Source of the DNA: Nocardia africana NBRC 100379
Lineage (GTDB): Bacteria > Actinomycetota > Actinomycetes > Mycobacteriales > Mycobacteriaceae
Assembly (NCBI RefSeq): GCF_001612635.1
Contig: NZ_BDAV01000027.1
Location: forward strand, 1 to 47,720
Direction of reading: 5' to 3'
Length of the DNA: 47,720 bases
Positions 32,504 through 40,903 of this stretch are shown in pieces. Numbering within the stretch: position 1 is the stretch's first letter; every line of letters begins with the position of its first letter. The position numbers and the translations under genes were made by a program. Under the pieces are notes generated by a model. The model worked only from the letters and a program-made list of their open reading frames with translations. It did no database searches and was not told the DNA's origin.

Positions 32504-33339
32504 TGTCGGTCGACAGTAGCGCCGCCTTTTCAGGGCCGTCGACCGTGCGTGTCGAGGGCCCTGCGGGGGCCATCTTCACCTATCCGTCTTCCGACAGCCT
32601 GCCTTCCCGCGGCGCGGTGGTTTTTGTTCACCCGATCAATACCTCGGGACGTGTGTGGGATGGCGTACGCGGCGGTATCCGAATGCCGTCCTTGGCTCTC
32701 GACCTCCGTGGGCACGGGTCGTCTACGCTGTCCGGCCCATTTTCCATCGACGACTGGGTTGCGGACGTTCAGGCGGCGATGGACGAACACGGTGTTCGAT
32801 CAGCCCACTTCGTCGGAGGGTCCGCGGGCGGCATGATCAGCGCGGCTCTCGCCACAGAAGAACCGGAGCGAGTGCTGAGCATCGCGGCGTTCGGCAGCAC
32901 ACTCGGCACCGGCCTCGGGAGCGTCGTGATCGAGGAGATGGTTCGCGAGCTCGAGGTGGCGGGGTCGGCCGCGTATTTCGCCAAGATCACTCCCGAAGTG
33001 CTGGGGCCGGCGTATCGAAGCCCCGCCGTGTTGCGTCGTGCGCTGGACGCGATCGGAATTCGTCCGGTTCCCGTCGTATCCGACATCCTCAGAAGTGCGT
33101 TCGGCGCCGACATCCGAGATCGCGCGCCGCAAGTCGGCTGTCCCGTTCTGGCTGTGGCAGGAACTCTCGATCCGACATGTCCGGTGGAGATGTCGGTCGA
33201 ATTCGCCGAAGCGACAGGCGGCGCGCACCAAACGATCGAAGGTGCCGGCCACCTACCGATGCTGGAGGTGCCTGATCAGGTTGTCCGCGCACTGAACGCT
33301 TTCTGGGGGACGGCGACAGAGTTGACGGAGCCACAATGA
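32500..33339 (+). CDS. alpha/beta hydrolase
   Basis: A 279-aa alpha/beta hydrolase. The oxyanion region is VVFVHPINTSGRVW (HPxN in place of HGxP) near residue 40, followed by ALDLRGHGSS, and the nucleophile elbow GGSAGG with the catalytic Ser near 108. The acid lies in AGTLDPTCPVEM near 220 and His in EGAGHLPMLEVP near 250. This family covers C-C bond hydrolases, esterases, lactonases and lactamases. Its ATG overlaps the preceding stop, and its own stop overlaps the DUF1028 start, so translation is coupled. It probably opens a ring or cleaves an acyl product of the LLM step (inference). Confidence 0.88.
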   Translation: MMSVDSSAAFSGPSTVRVEGPAGAIFTYPSSDSLPSRGAVVFVHPINTSGRVWDGVRGGIRMPSLALDLRGHGSSTLSGPFSIDDWVADVQAAMDEHGVRSAHFVGGSAGGMISAALATEEPERVLSIAAFGSTLGTGLGSVVIEEMVRELEVAGSAAYFAKITPEVLGPAYRSPAVLRRALDAIGIRPVPVVSDILRSAFGADIRDRAPQVGCPVLAVAGTLDPTCPVEMSVEFAEATGGAHQTIEGAGHLPMLEVPDQVVRALNAFWGTATELTEPQ

Positions 33340-34244
33340 CCTACTCGATTGTTGCGCGCGATGGTGAAACAGGACACCTTGGAGTGGGCGCGCAATCTCA
33401 CTTCCTCGGCGTCGGACGCCTCGCAGGCTGGCTGGAACCCGGCGTCGGCGCCGTCGCGACGCAAGCGTTCGTCAACACCGACTTCGGGCCGTTTGCGCTC
33501 GAGGGCCTGCGCCGCGGAGAGGCGTGTGCCGATATCCTCCGCAGCCTTATCGGATCCGACGAGATGGCAGGATTCCGGCAGTTGGCCCTTGTTGCTGCCG
33601 ACGGGACCGTTTCCGTGCACACCGGCGACCGATGCGTGCCGGCAGCGGCTCACCGTGTCGGTGATGGGGTTGCGGTTCAAGGAAACATGCTGGCGTCGCC
33701 GGCAGTGCTCGATGCGATGTTGTCGGCATACGAGAACGCCGAAGGTGAACTGGCAGATAAGATCCTGGCCGCGCTAGCGGCAGGTGAGAACGCTGGTGGC
33801 GACGCCCGCGGAAGCCAATCCGCATTCATTCGGGTGGTCACGGGAGTGCGGTCGGTACATCCGTGGCGGGAATCGCTGGTCGATATCCGAGTAGACGATC
33901 ACGAAGACCCCATCGGAGAGCTGATGCGACTTCTGCCGCGGGCGCGTGCCTTCGATTCGGTCGGATCGGTGATGTTCGCGCCGCGAGTGATGATCGGAGC
34001 CTTCCAGGACGTCTCCGAGCTCGAACTCGAGCGCTCCCTGGAGGGGCTGGAGGCTGCCGCGAAGGTTCTCGACGACAACAACGAAGCCGCGTTCTGGCGT
34101 GCGGTATTGCTGGCCAGAGCCGGGCGAACCGGTGAGGCGGCTGATGCCTTCACCGAGCTGTTCTCATCCGCCGACTACCTGCGCCCGTTCCTGAAATCTG
34201 TAGGTGCGGCGGGTATTATCCACGAAGTTGAGCAGTATCTATGA
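33336..34244 (+). CDS. DUF1028 (Ntn-hydrolase-like) protein
   Basis: A 302-aa protein that starts MTYSIVARDGETGHLGVGAQ, the signature of DUF1028 proteins, whose fold is Ntn-hydrolase-like. GVGAVATQAFVNTDFGP and the late GQ-like 'VQGNMLASPAVLDAM' block are also diagnostic. The C-terminal ~60 residues (SLEGLEAAAKVLDDNNEAAF, then LLARAGRTGEAADAFTELF) form a TPR-like tail. No function is firmly known to me; amide-bond chemistry is suggested by the fold. Conserved residues near the N-terminus rather than a processed Thr/Ser would be catalytic, since the Met is followed by Thr2. The gene overlaps both neighbours by four bases. Confidence 0.88.
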   Translation: MTYSIVARDGETGHLGVGAQSHFLGVGRLAGWLEPGVGAVATQAFVNTDFGPFALEGLRRGEACADILRSLIGSDEMAGFRQLALVAADGTVSVHTGDRCVPAAAHRVGDGVAVQGNMLASPAVLDAMLSAYENAEGELADKILAALAAGENAGGDARGSQSAFIRVVTGVRSVHPWRESLVDIRVDDHEDPIGELMRLLPRARAFDSVGSVMFAPRVMIGAFQDVSELELERSLEGLEAAAKVLDDNNEAAFWRAVLLARAGRTGEAADAFTELFSSADYLRPFLKSVGAAGIIHEVEQYL

Positions 34245-35464
34245 TCATGCCAATAGATCCTGTAATGATCGAAGGACTACACGCGCGAATTTCACCGCAG
34301 CGTGTAGCCGAACTCACCGCGAGGTTGATCCGGTGTGATACTTCGAACCCACCCGGTGGCGAACAGAGCATAGTCCCGATTCTGACGGACGTGCTGGTCG
34401 AAATCGGATGCAGTGTTGAGATCTACGAGCCGACGCCCGGCCGGCCCTCAGTGGTGGCCCGGCTCGGCACAGGAAAACCTGATCGACCGACCCTGATGAT
34501 CAACGGCCACATCGATGTTGTACCGGCGAAAAAGGGTGAATGGCAGATCGACCCGTTCGGGGGAGTCATCGAGAAGCACCGTGTCCGCGGACGCGGCGCA
34601 TGCGATATGAAGGGAGGAATCGCGGCCGTCATCGAGGCTCTCACGGTCTGTAAGGAGGCGGGTGTAAGCCTCGACTCCGATATCGTCATTCACCTCGTCG
34701 CAGATGAGGAAACAGGCGGCACCCACGGAACGAACGCGCTTGTGGACGCTGAGCTTGTCAGGGCCGATGCCTGCATCATTCCCGAGCCAACCGAGATGCA
34801 CATCGGTGTGGCCGAACGTGGGTCGTTCGTGGCGGACATCGTTGTTCACGGTCGTGCCGCCCATGCAAGCGACCCGGACCTGGGGCATTCCGCGATCAGG
34901 GATGCGGCACGTGTCGTCGAGGCGCTGCATTCGGCCGACTTCAACGACCCCGACCATCCGCTTCTAGGTCGACCCTCCTGCAATGTCGGGACGATCTCTG
35001 GTGGGACGTCGGCGAATGTGGTGGCCAGCGAGTGTGTTCTTCGCGTCGATCGCCGCATCCTGCCGGGAGTCTCTCTGCAACAAGCACTGGACTCCATCAC
35101 ATCCAAACTCGACGCCCTCGAGCCCACGATCGACTATGGCATCGAACCGATCTTGTTCGTCGAGGCCTCCGAACTCGACAGCGACGCGCCCTTCGTGCAG
35201 TATCTGCGGCACGTTGCGCGGGGACGGAACGGGTCCGCGGATGTGCAGGGCTCCTACCTCGGAAGCGATGCGCGGTTCCTGCGCAATCGCCTCGGGATAC
35301 CGACTGTGCTCTATGGTCCCGGTTCGATTCATCAGGCCCACACCCCTGATGAATGGGTCGCCACCGACGACCTGGCCGCAGTCGCCAAATCCTTCGTCTC
35401 CATCTTCACCACATTCGGCAACCGTCTGTCGACGGAAGAGAAAATAGACGCAAGGATGCAGTAG
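34241..35464 (+). CDS. M20 family metallohydrolase (ArgE/DapE-like)
   Basis: A 407-aa di-zinc hydrolase. Metal and catalytic residues are in NGHIDVVP (His90, Asp92), GRGACDMKGG (Asp122), DEETGG (Glu156, Glu157) and the C-terminal HQAHTPDEW. A dimerisation lid (residues ~190-300) with GRAAHASDPDLGHSA is typical of ArgE/DapE-type amidohydrolases. Members remove N-acyl, N-succinyl or N-carbamoyl groups from amino acids. In this operon it would trim an N-substituted amino acid released by ring opening (inference). Its ATG overlaps the stop of the DUF1028 gene. Normal length. Confidence 0.92.
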   Translation: MIMPIDPVMIEGLHARISPQRVAELTARLIRCDTSNPPGGEQSIVPILTDVLVEIGCSVEIYEPTPGRPSVVARLGTGKPDRPTLMINGHIDVVPAKKGEWQIDPFGGVIEKHRVRGRGACDMKGGIAAVIEALTVCKEAGVSLDSDIVIHLVADEETGGTHGTNALVDAELVRADACIIPEPTEMHIGVAERGSFVADIVVHGRAAHASDPDLGHSAIRDAARVVEALHSADFNDPDHPLLGRPSCNVGTISGGTSANVVASECVLRVDRRILPGVSLQQALDSITSKLDALEPTIDYGIEPILFVEASELDSDAPFVQYLRHVARGRNGSADVQGSYLGSDARFLRNRLGIPTVLYGPGSIHQAHTPDEWVATDDLAAVAKSFVSIFTTFGNRLSTEEKIDARMQ

Positions 35465-35495
35465 TTGCCACGGGTGCTAGGGAGTGCAATCGGCG

Positions 35496-36569
35496 ATGAG
35501 CAAGAGTATCGGAGCGAATGACGTCGAGAGGCTGGCACTCGGGGCATCGTTTCTCGCCTCAGGAGGCGGCGGTGCCCCCTATCACCCGGTTTTGATGGCT
35601 CAGAACGCCCTCTCGCGACACGGGGCGGTCATCCTTGTTCGTCCCGACGAACTCGCCAGGGATGCACTCCTGTTACCTATCATCATCGGCGGACCGCCCA
35701 GCGCGGTCGTGGAGTCACTTCCCAGCGCAGAGCAGCTTCACCAATTGCGCGCCGTGGTGGAGGAGGTGAGCAAAGCGCCCTGTGGGGGCGTGCTTCCGAT
35801 ACAAATCGGTCCGGTCAACTCCGTCTTTCCTGTCGCAGCCGCTGCTGAACTCGAACTGCCGTGTGTCGATGCCGACATCATGCAACATTGTTTTCCCTCG
35901 CTCCAGATGACCTCTCTGGCGCTGAACGGTATCCCGATGTCACCGATGATCATGGTCGATGCATCGGGTGCGTACAGCATCATTCAGGCCGGCACCGATC
36001 AGGCCGGCGCCCGGCTTCTCCGCGCGACATTGGCTGAGATGGGAATGGTTGCGCTGGTCAGCGCCTACACGGTGACTGCGGATATCTGCCGGCGCTTCGG
36101 CGACGTCGGATCTATATCGCGGTGCATCGCTCTCGGGGAATTGGTTGAACGACTACAGGGGGGCGACCACGCCGCATTCGACGAGTGTCTTCGCTTCTGT
36201 TGCGGGTCTGCCGTGTTCGAAGGGGTCGTCATCGAAGATCGTCACGACATCACCGGCGGAGTCCCGCGCGGTGTAGTTACTGCTCTGAGCGACTCGGCTC
36301 CCCACAGCATTCTCCGCCTCGACCATGGCAGCGAATACGTAGCGGCCACGGTAGACGGGGCCATTGTCGCGATGGTCCCGGATATCATCACATTGGTCGA
36401 TAGCGACACCTATGCCATCATCCCAGCCCCGGATGTTGTTCGAGGGCAACGAGTCACAGTCTTGTCCATCCCTGGCGACGACAGGTGGCGGACGCCAGGT
36501 GCGAGAGACATAATCGGTCCAGCAGAATTCGGATTGCCGAGGATCGCGTATTCGGAGAATTCCCGATGA
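35496..36569 (+). CDS. DUF917 family protein (S-methyl-thiohydantoin-desulfurase family)
   Basis: A 357-aa protein of Pfam DUF917, which I recall being renamed S-Me-THD after an enzyme acting on S-methyl thiohydantoin. Signatures: the N-terminal LALGASFLASGGGGAPYHPV, then IGPVNSVFPVAAAAELELPC and VDADIMQHCFPSLQMTSLAL (the family's D-A-D...P..QM block), and a C-terminal domain with DIITLVDSDTYAII. ATG 35496 is preferred over GTG 35484 because GGGAG lies 11 bases upstream. DUF917 genes normally pair with a HyuA-like gene, as here. Direct substrate is unknown; hydantoin-like rings are the best guess. Confidence 0.88.
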   Translation: MSKSIGANDVERLALGASFLASGGGGAPYHPVLMAQNALSRHGAVILVRPDELARDALLLPIIIGGPPSAVVESLPSAEQLHQLRAVVEEVSKAPCGGVLPIQIGPVNSVFPVAAAAELELPCVDADIMQHCFPSLQMTSLALNGIPMSPMIMVDASGAYSIIQAGTDQAGARLLRATLAEMGMVALVSAYTVTADICRRFGDVGSISRCIALGELVERLQGGDHAAFDECLRFCCGSAVFEGVVIEDRHDITGGVPRGVVTALSDSAPHSILRLDHGSEYVAATVDGAIVAMVPDIITLVDSDTYAIIPAPDVVRGQRVTVLSIPGDDRWRTPGARDIIGPAEFGLPRIAYSENSR

Positions 36570-37501
36570 TCCCGGGCTTTACGATAGGGATTGCTCTCGG
36601 GCATACGGTGAGCGCCATCGCAACCGATGGTGCCGGGGCAGTTGTCGCCCGTGCCGACTCCGAGGCCGCGGGGTCGAAGGCCATCTCCGAGACGCTCAAT
36701 CGCATCGGTGTTGACAGGGTTGACAGGGTCATGGTGGCGGGCCTACATGACGTCGACCCTCTTCAGCTACCCGCAGAGAAGGTCGGGATCTTGCGGATCG
36801 CGTCACCTTCGAGTACATCTATCGCACCTCTGTCGGGGTGGCCTCGACACCTCGCACGGCGCGTAGCCGGCTACGTTGCGACGGTGGCGGGAGGACACCA
36901 CTTCGACGGCAGCCCGCGCTGTCCTCTGGACACGGATTCCATCGCTCGGTTTGCGAAGGAATGCCGTCGCAACAAGATTCGTGCAGTGGCGGTCGTAGGC
37001 ACGAATTCTCAGTCGGCAGCCGGTCACGAACAACGAGCAGCTCAGATCGTCACCGAGATTGTAGGGCAACGAACGAACCTCGTTCTGGGCAGCACGATGT
37101 CCGGTATCGGCCTGGTCGAGCGTGAAAATACTGCAGTCATCGAGGCGGCGCTCGCACAAACAACCATGCGCAGCGTTGACGAGATTTCCGCGGAACTCAA
37201 CCAGGGTGGTGTCGATACCGAACTTCACTGGGTTACAGGAACCGGAACGCTGCTCTCCACAGCAGAGTTGGTCTCCCACCCATTGAAGTTGCATCGGTCG
37301 CTGCTGGCCAGCGCGCTGAACGGTGTCATGCACGAAACCGACCGCGCCAACCTGATCGCCATAGACGCCCGCGGTGATCCGGTATGGGTGTACACGGTTT
37401 CCGACGGGATCCCCAACCAAACCCCTTCCGGGACGAGGTTCTTCGGTATTCCGACAGTGGTCCCCGGATCTACGACGAGTAGCGTTGAACGGCCAGAGTG
37501 A
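36566..37501 (+). CDS. HyuA-like protein, N-terminal part with degenerate nucleotide motif
   Basis: A 311-aa protein matching the N-terminal half of the HyuA-like partners of DUF917 (middle block NLVLGSTMSGIGLVERENTA, normally 'SHEIG.IGLLERENA.I'). The usual phosphate-binding DIGGTNTDA near the N-terminus is replaced by GIALGHTVSAIATD (residues 8-21), and the second DIGGTTTD motif expected near 260 is absent; the sequence there reads IAIDARGDPVWVYTVSDGIP. It stops at 37501, and the C-terminal part is a separate gene 10 bp later. ATP use is therefore doubtful. The start overlaps the DUF917 stop (ATGA). Not an obvious pseudogene: no internal stop or compressed frame. Confidence 0.75.
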   Translation: MIPGFTIGIALGHTVSAIATDGAGAVVARADSEAAGSKAISETLNRIGVDRVDRVMVAGLHDVDPLQLPAEKVGILRIASPSSTSIAPLSGWPRHLARRVAGYVATVAGGHHFDGSPRCPLDTDSIARFAKECRRNKIRAVAVVGTNSQSAAGHEQRAAQIVTEIVGQRTNLVLGSTMSGIGLVERENTAVIEAALAQTTMRSVDEISAELNQGGVDTELHWVTGTGTLLSTAELVSHPLKLHRSLLASALNGVMHETDRANLIAIDARGDPVWVYTVSDGIPNQTPSGTRFFGIPTVVPGSTTSSVERPE

Positions 37502-37511
37502 AGGACAGGTT

Positions 37512-37874
37512 ATGCGGTGTCTGGAAAGGCATCGACTATGGATGGGTGACGTTCCCGCAGTTCGCATGTCGGGCGGCGAATCCGGAAGAACCGAGCTGGC
37601 GTCGGTCACCGACTCCGAACTGAGCGGATGGGCGGCAGCCGTGGGCGCTGCATCGGCAGAGGCAGGAGGATTCGTCGATCGTGTATTCAACTTCTCCGAC
37701 TCAACATACGACGAGGCAGTCCGAACAGCCAAGACCGAGGCAGTTGACGCCGCGATAAGGGCAGGCGCTGACCCCGCGAAGGTCGAGATCGCGCGACTTA
37801 CCGATACACCACTCACGTATGTCACCAGCAGCATGGTTCGCCTGAGTGCCATGGCGAGAGGTCCTCTTCTGTGA
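37512..37874 (+). CDS. HyuA-like protein, separate C-terminal part
   Basis: A 120-aa protein that matches the C-terminus of DUF917-associated HyuA proteins: an AAAVGAASAEAGGFVDRVFN helix (family 'ANAIGAAIAQVSGEVDRVF'), then SDSTYDEAVRTAKTEAVDAA, then IRAGADPAKVEIARLTDTPL and TYVTSSMVRL. It starts at ATG 37512 with AAGGACAGG upstream, 10 bp after the N-terminal gene. Compared with single-chain HyuA, about 150 central residues are missing between the two products. Its GTGA stop overlaps the PucR start. It presumably associates with the 36566 product; together they form a stripped-down HyuA. Confidence 0.7.
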   Translation: MRCLERHRLWMGDVPAVRMSGGESGRTELASVTDSELSGWAAAVGAASAEAGGFVDRVFNFSDSTYDEAVRTAKTEAVDAAIRAGADPAKVEIARLTDTPLTYVTSSMVRLSAMARGPLL

Positions 37875-39457
37875 ACACCGCAGCGATTACCGTCGAGCAA
37901 CTTCTCGAGCTCGGTGTGATTCCCGGGCACCGAGTCATCGGGGGGCGGTCAGGCTTGACCCGGCACGTAGCTCGGGTTCTTCCGTGCACAGACGTGCACG
38001 ATCTCGCGCGCATCGAACCCGATTCGCTAGTCGTGTTCGTGAGCGGCGCAATCGAGCTGCACGATTTGTCGACCGATCTCGCCATCAGACTTGCCCGCAG
38101 CGCCGGCGCCGCCGGATTGGTGACCGAAGCATCGACACGAGAACCGGCGCTTGCAACGAAGCGCTTGGCCGACACGTTGGCGATTCCGGTGATCATAGCC
38201 GCGCCTGTAGACCTGGACAGGGTCAGCGCACGATGCGACCCATATGTTCGGGCGCCGGAGATCCACGCGCTCAAAATGCTGGGCGAGACCGTCGATCGAT
38301 TTCTTACGCTCCCCACCAGTGCCGATGAAATGATCGACAATCTGAGGAAGCTTCTGCGAGTTCCGGTGGCTCTCGTCGACAGTGAAGGCCATCTCGTCGC
38401 CGGTGACTCGAAATGTCATAGTCTGGCAAATGCGGCCGATATACGACGCGAGATGTCAGTTATGCGGCCCGCGCCAGGCGTTTTCAGCGCAGAGCGGGGG
38501 AAATTCGTTCTGCTGCAGCCGATCCGGACCGACCGCCGAGCACCGGCAAACCTATGGTTGGCCGCGGTGACGGATCCGCTGCCGTCGCGGCTCCACCGCC
38601 CAGTCCTCCACGCGCTAGGAGTGGCTGCGCTGTCTTATGCTGGTCATCTCGCATCGCAGGCCACACGCATCGAGCGGGAGAGTAGACACCGCTCGATGTT
38701 GTTGGCCGAATTGATTGATTCGGAGCAAGTTTCAGCCAGCACGCTCGAAAAGACGAGCGCATTACAGTGGCGGCTCGGAGGTTGGCACACTGTCGCCTAC
38801 ATAACAGGTCGGGTTGACCTCACGGAAATAGCCGGCCGGGCGATGGCGGCGTCCTTGGAAAGTCTCGTCGCAGCTGAGTTCGGGTCCTTCGTGGTCGAGC
38901 AATCGGATGGATACGTGTTTTGGACTACGACCGAGGTGCAGGGTGGGCGACCTACGGATGCCCGCGATTCGGAATACCTCGAATCCGTTCGTAAACTAAT
39001 GTCCGCTGTCGATCCGAAGGACCGATGGGGGCTTTGTGCCGGGATTGGCAGCACTGAATTCGGTGCCGCCGGAATAAAGCGGTCCTTATCAGCGGCCCGG
39101 AAAGCGGCTCTCGTCGCGAAGGGACGCGCCGGTATGTATCCGGTCGAGCACACTTCTACATCGAGCGCAGCAGTACTACTGGCCGGGTGGTCCAGCACCA
39201 GTTCGCTTCGGGAGTCCGCCACCGAAATTCTCGGTCGGCTCCTGGCGTCGGACTCGAACCGCGAGTTGCTCCGTACTTTGCGCTCCTACCTCGATCATGA
39301 ATCATCGGCTACCAACACCGCCGAGCAGTTGGGGGTCCATCGCAATACCGTACTGCTCCGCCTGGAGCGGATCCGAGCTCTGCTGGATGCTGATTTGAGC
39401 AACCCCGATGATCGACTCTTGCTGCAACTTGCTATCCGATCTCTGGCTCCGGAATGA
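37871..39457 (+). CDS. PucR family transcriptional regulator
   Basis: A 528-aa PucR-type regulator. The N-terminal PucR domain (residues 1-135: ITVEQLLELGVIPGHRVIGG, then LARIEPDSLVVFVSGAIEL) binds an effector, a middle GGDEF-like/GAF region spans ~280-430, and the C-terminal helix-turn-helix is YLDHESSATNTAEQLGVHRN followed by TVLLRLERIRALL (residues ~475-515). PucR relatives activate purine or nitrogen-compound catabolism. GTG 37871 overlaps the stop of the previous gene, so it is the last gene of the operon and probably controls it through the inverted repeat at 30794-30815 (inference). Confidence 0.92.
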   Translation: MNTAAITVEQLLELGVIPGHRVIGGRSGLTRHVARVLPCTDVHDLARIEPDSLVVFVSGAIELHDLSTDLAIRLARSAGAAGLVTEASTREPALATKRLADTLAIPVIIAAPVDLDRVSARCDPYVRAPEIHALKMLGETVDRFLTLPTSADEMIDNLRKLLRVPVALVDSEGHLVAGDSKCHSLANAADIRREMSVMRPAPGVFSAERGKFVLLQPIRTDRRAPANLWLAAVTDPLPSRLHRPVLHALGVAALSYAGHLASQATRIERESRHRSMLLAELIDSEQVSASTLEKTSALQWRLGGWHTVAYITGRVDLTEIAGRAMAASLESLVAAEFGSFVVEQSDGYVFWTTTEVQGGRPTDARDSEYLESVRKLMSAVDPKDRWGLCAGIGSTEFGAAGIKRSLSAARKAALVAKGRAGMYPVEHTSTSSAAVLLAGWSSTSSLRESATEILGRLLASDSNRELLRTLRSYLDHESSATNTAEQLGVHRNTVLLRLERIRALLDADLSNPDDRLLLQLAIRSLAPE

Positions 39458-39790
39458 CAGAAACGGGTGACGCCTCGACCATGCTGCGGCAGACGTGCAT
39501 GCCGCCGAGGACTCACGCCGAGGCGGACGGTGGTGCCCATTGATCTGTCATCCCGGAGCGGATACTACGTGGGGTATGGCCCCCCGTGGTTGGCGACAAC
39601 GCCGCGTAGAGCTTCTTCAGCCTGCTCCAACGCAACGTGTTGGACAGGTAGGGTCCGGACACCGTGAACAGCTGCGGATCCGATAGTCACCTCGATCGAA
39701 CGCACCGACCGCTGCCGACGACGCCCAATCCGCAGACCCACTGCCACCCGATCGTGCAACAGCCCGGCGAAGGGCGTCTGTACCCGTTGC
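39458..39790. other. convergent gap with possible coding relic
   Basis: A gap of 333 bp between convergent genes. The reverse strand at 39565-39790 reads SIEVTIGSAAVHGVRTLPVQ, then HVALEQAEEALRGVVANHGG, which looks like the end of a dehydrogenase-type protein but is in a different frame from the neighbouring gene and lacks a start. I treat it as a relic. No terminator hairpin was found. Confidence 0.4.
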
Positions 39791-40891
39791 TCAGTGGGCG
39801 TGAGAAAGTCGCTCGAAAGCGAGTCGCCGAGCGGCCGCACCGGCGGTTACGTGTTGTTCGAAAGACATGTCAAGCACTCGCTGCGTGCTGGCGTGAAGGG
39901 CACGCACTTGGTTTCTGACCTGCTCGTCCGTTGAGCCTTGTCGTTCACCGAATGCCTGGATGAGACCGCCGGCGTTGGCGATGTAGTCCGGGACCCACAA
40001 AACGGATCTCGTCCTGAGAGTGTCTTCGACTGTGGCGCTGGATAATTGGTTGTTCGCCGCGCCGCAGATGATCCTTGCGGTCGTCTGCCGTGCGAACTCC
40101 GGTGTGACAGTCCCTCCCAACGCGCAAGGGGCATAAATGTCGACCGCCGCGGCACGAACATCGTCGACAGCGACGACGGAAGGGAACCTGCGACAGATAG
40201 CCTCTGTCGCAGCTGGATTCGGATCGGCGACCACGACGGCGGCGCCGGCGGCGAGTAGGAGCTCGGTGAGTTGCGCGCCGACCTTCCCTATGCCCTCGAC
40301 ACCGACGACTCGGCCCGCAAGATCACCGGAATCCCACACACGTTCCGCCGCAGCGCTCAACGCGCTGAAGACCCCCAATGCCGTCATCGGTGCGGTATCT
40401 CCCGAGCCCCCGCGTTCTTTTGTGCGTGCCGCAACATGCACTGTGGTCTCGGCGATGACATCCATGTCGTCGGCGGTCGTCCCGACGTCTCCGGCCGTAA
40501 TGTATCTGCCGGCCAGCCCATCGACGAAGCGGCCGTACGCCCTGAGTAACTCCGCGGACTTGTCCGTGGCGGGATCGCCGATGATCACAGCCTTACCGCC
40601 GCCCAGACGGAGGCCGGCGGCAGCCGCCTTGAAGGTCATCCCGCGAGACAAGCGCAGGACATCACCGAGTGCGTCTGCCTCGCAGGCGTAGGGATAGAAG
40701 CGCGTTCCGCCCAGCGCTGGACCGAGAGCGGTGGAATGGATCGCGATGATGGCGCGCAGTCCGCTGGCAGCATCGCGGCAGAAGATGACTTGTTCGTGCG
40801 GGCTATCTGCTATGAAATCGGGATGTGAGAACACCGAGTGATGCTCCACCCGTGCAGGTTTGGGTACGGCTCGAGTCGGGGCAGTGGTCAT
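39791..40891 (-). CDS. vdh: branched-chain/phenylalanine-type amino-acid dehydrogenase (Glu/Leu/Phe/Val family)
   Basis: A 366-aa NAD-dependent dehydrogenase of the Glu/Leu/Phe/Val family, closest by eye to actinobacterial valine dehydrogenases. Substrate-binding and catalytic blocks are IIAIHSTALGPALGGTRFYP and GLRLGGGKAVIIGDP (catalytic Lys), with Asp in YITAGDVGTTADDM. The Rossmann domain starts at VVGVEGIGKVGAQL and has VVADPNP. It deaminates a branched-chain or related amino acid to its 2-keto acid. It lies 12 bp downstream of the indolepyruvate oxidoreductase gene, so keto acids made here would feed that enzyme. The symbol is tentative; leucine dehydrogenase is possible. Confidence 0.87.
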   Translation of the reverse strand: MTTAPTRAVPKPARVEHHSVFSHPDFIADSPHEQVIFCRDAASGLRAIIAIHSTALGPALGGTRFYPYACEADALGDVLRLSRGMTFKAAAAGLRLGGGKAVIIGDPATDKSAELLRAYGRFVDGLAGRYITAGDVGTTADDMDVIAETTVHVAARTKERGGSGDTAPMTALGVFSALSAAAERVWDSGDLAGRVVGVEGIGKVGAQLTELLLAAGAAVVVADPNPAATEAICRRFPSVVAVDDVRAAAVDIYAPCALGGTVTPEFARQTTARIICGAANNQLSSATVEDTLRTRSVLWVPDYIANAGGLIQAFGERQGSTDEQVRNQVRALHASTQRVLDMSFEQHVTAGAAARRLAFERLSHAH

Positions 40892-40903
40892 ATCAGTCCT
40901 TCC

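Noticed and set aside
36566..37874. split HyuA-like gene explained by a sequencing frameshift
   Set aside because: Joining the frames would still leave ~150 central residues missing, and the second gene has its own ATG and ribosome-binding site.
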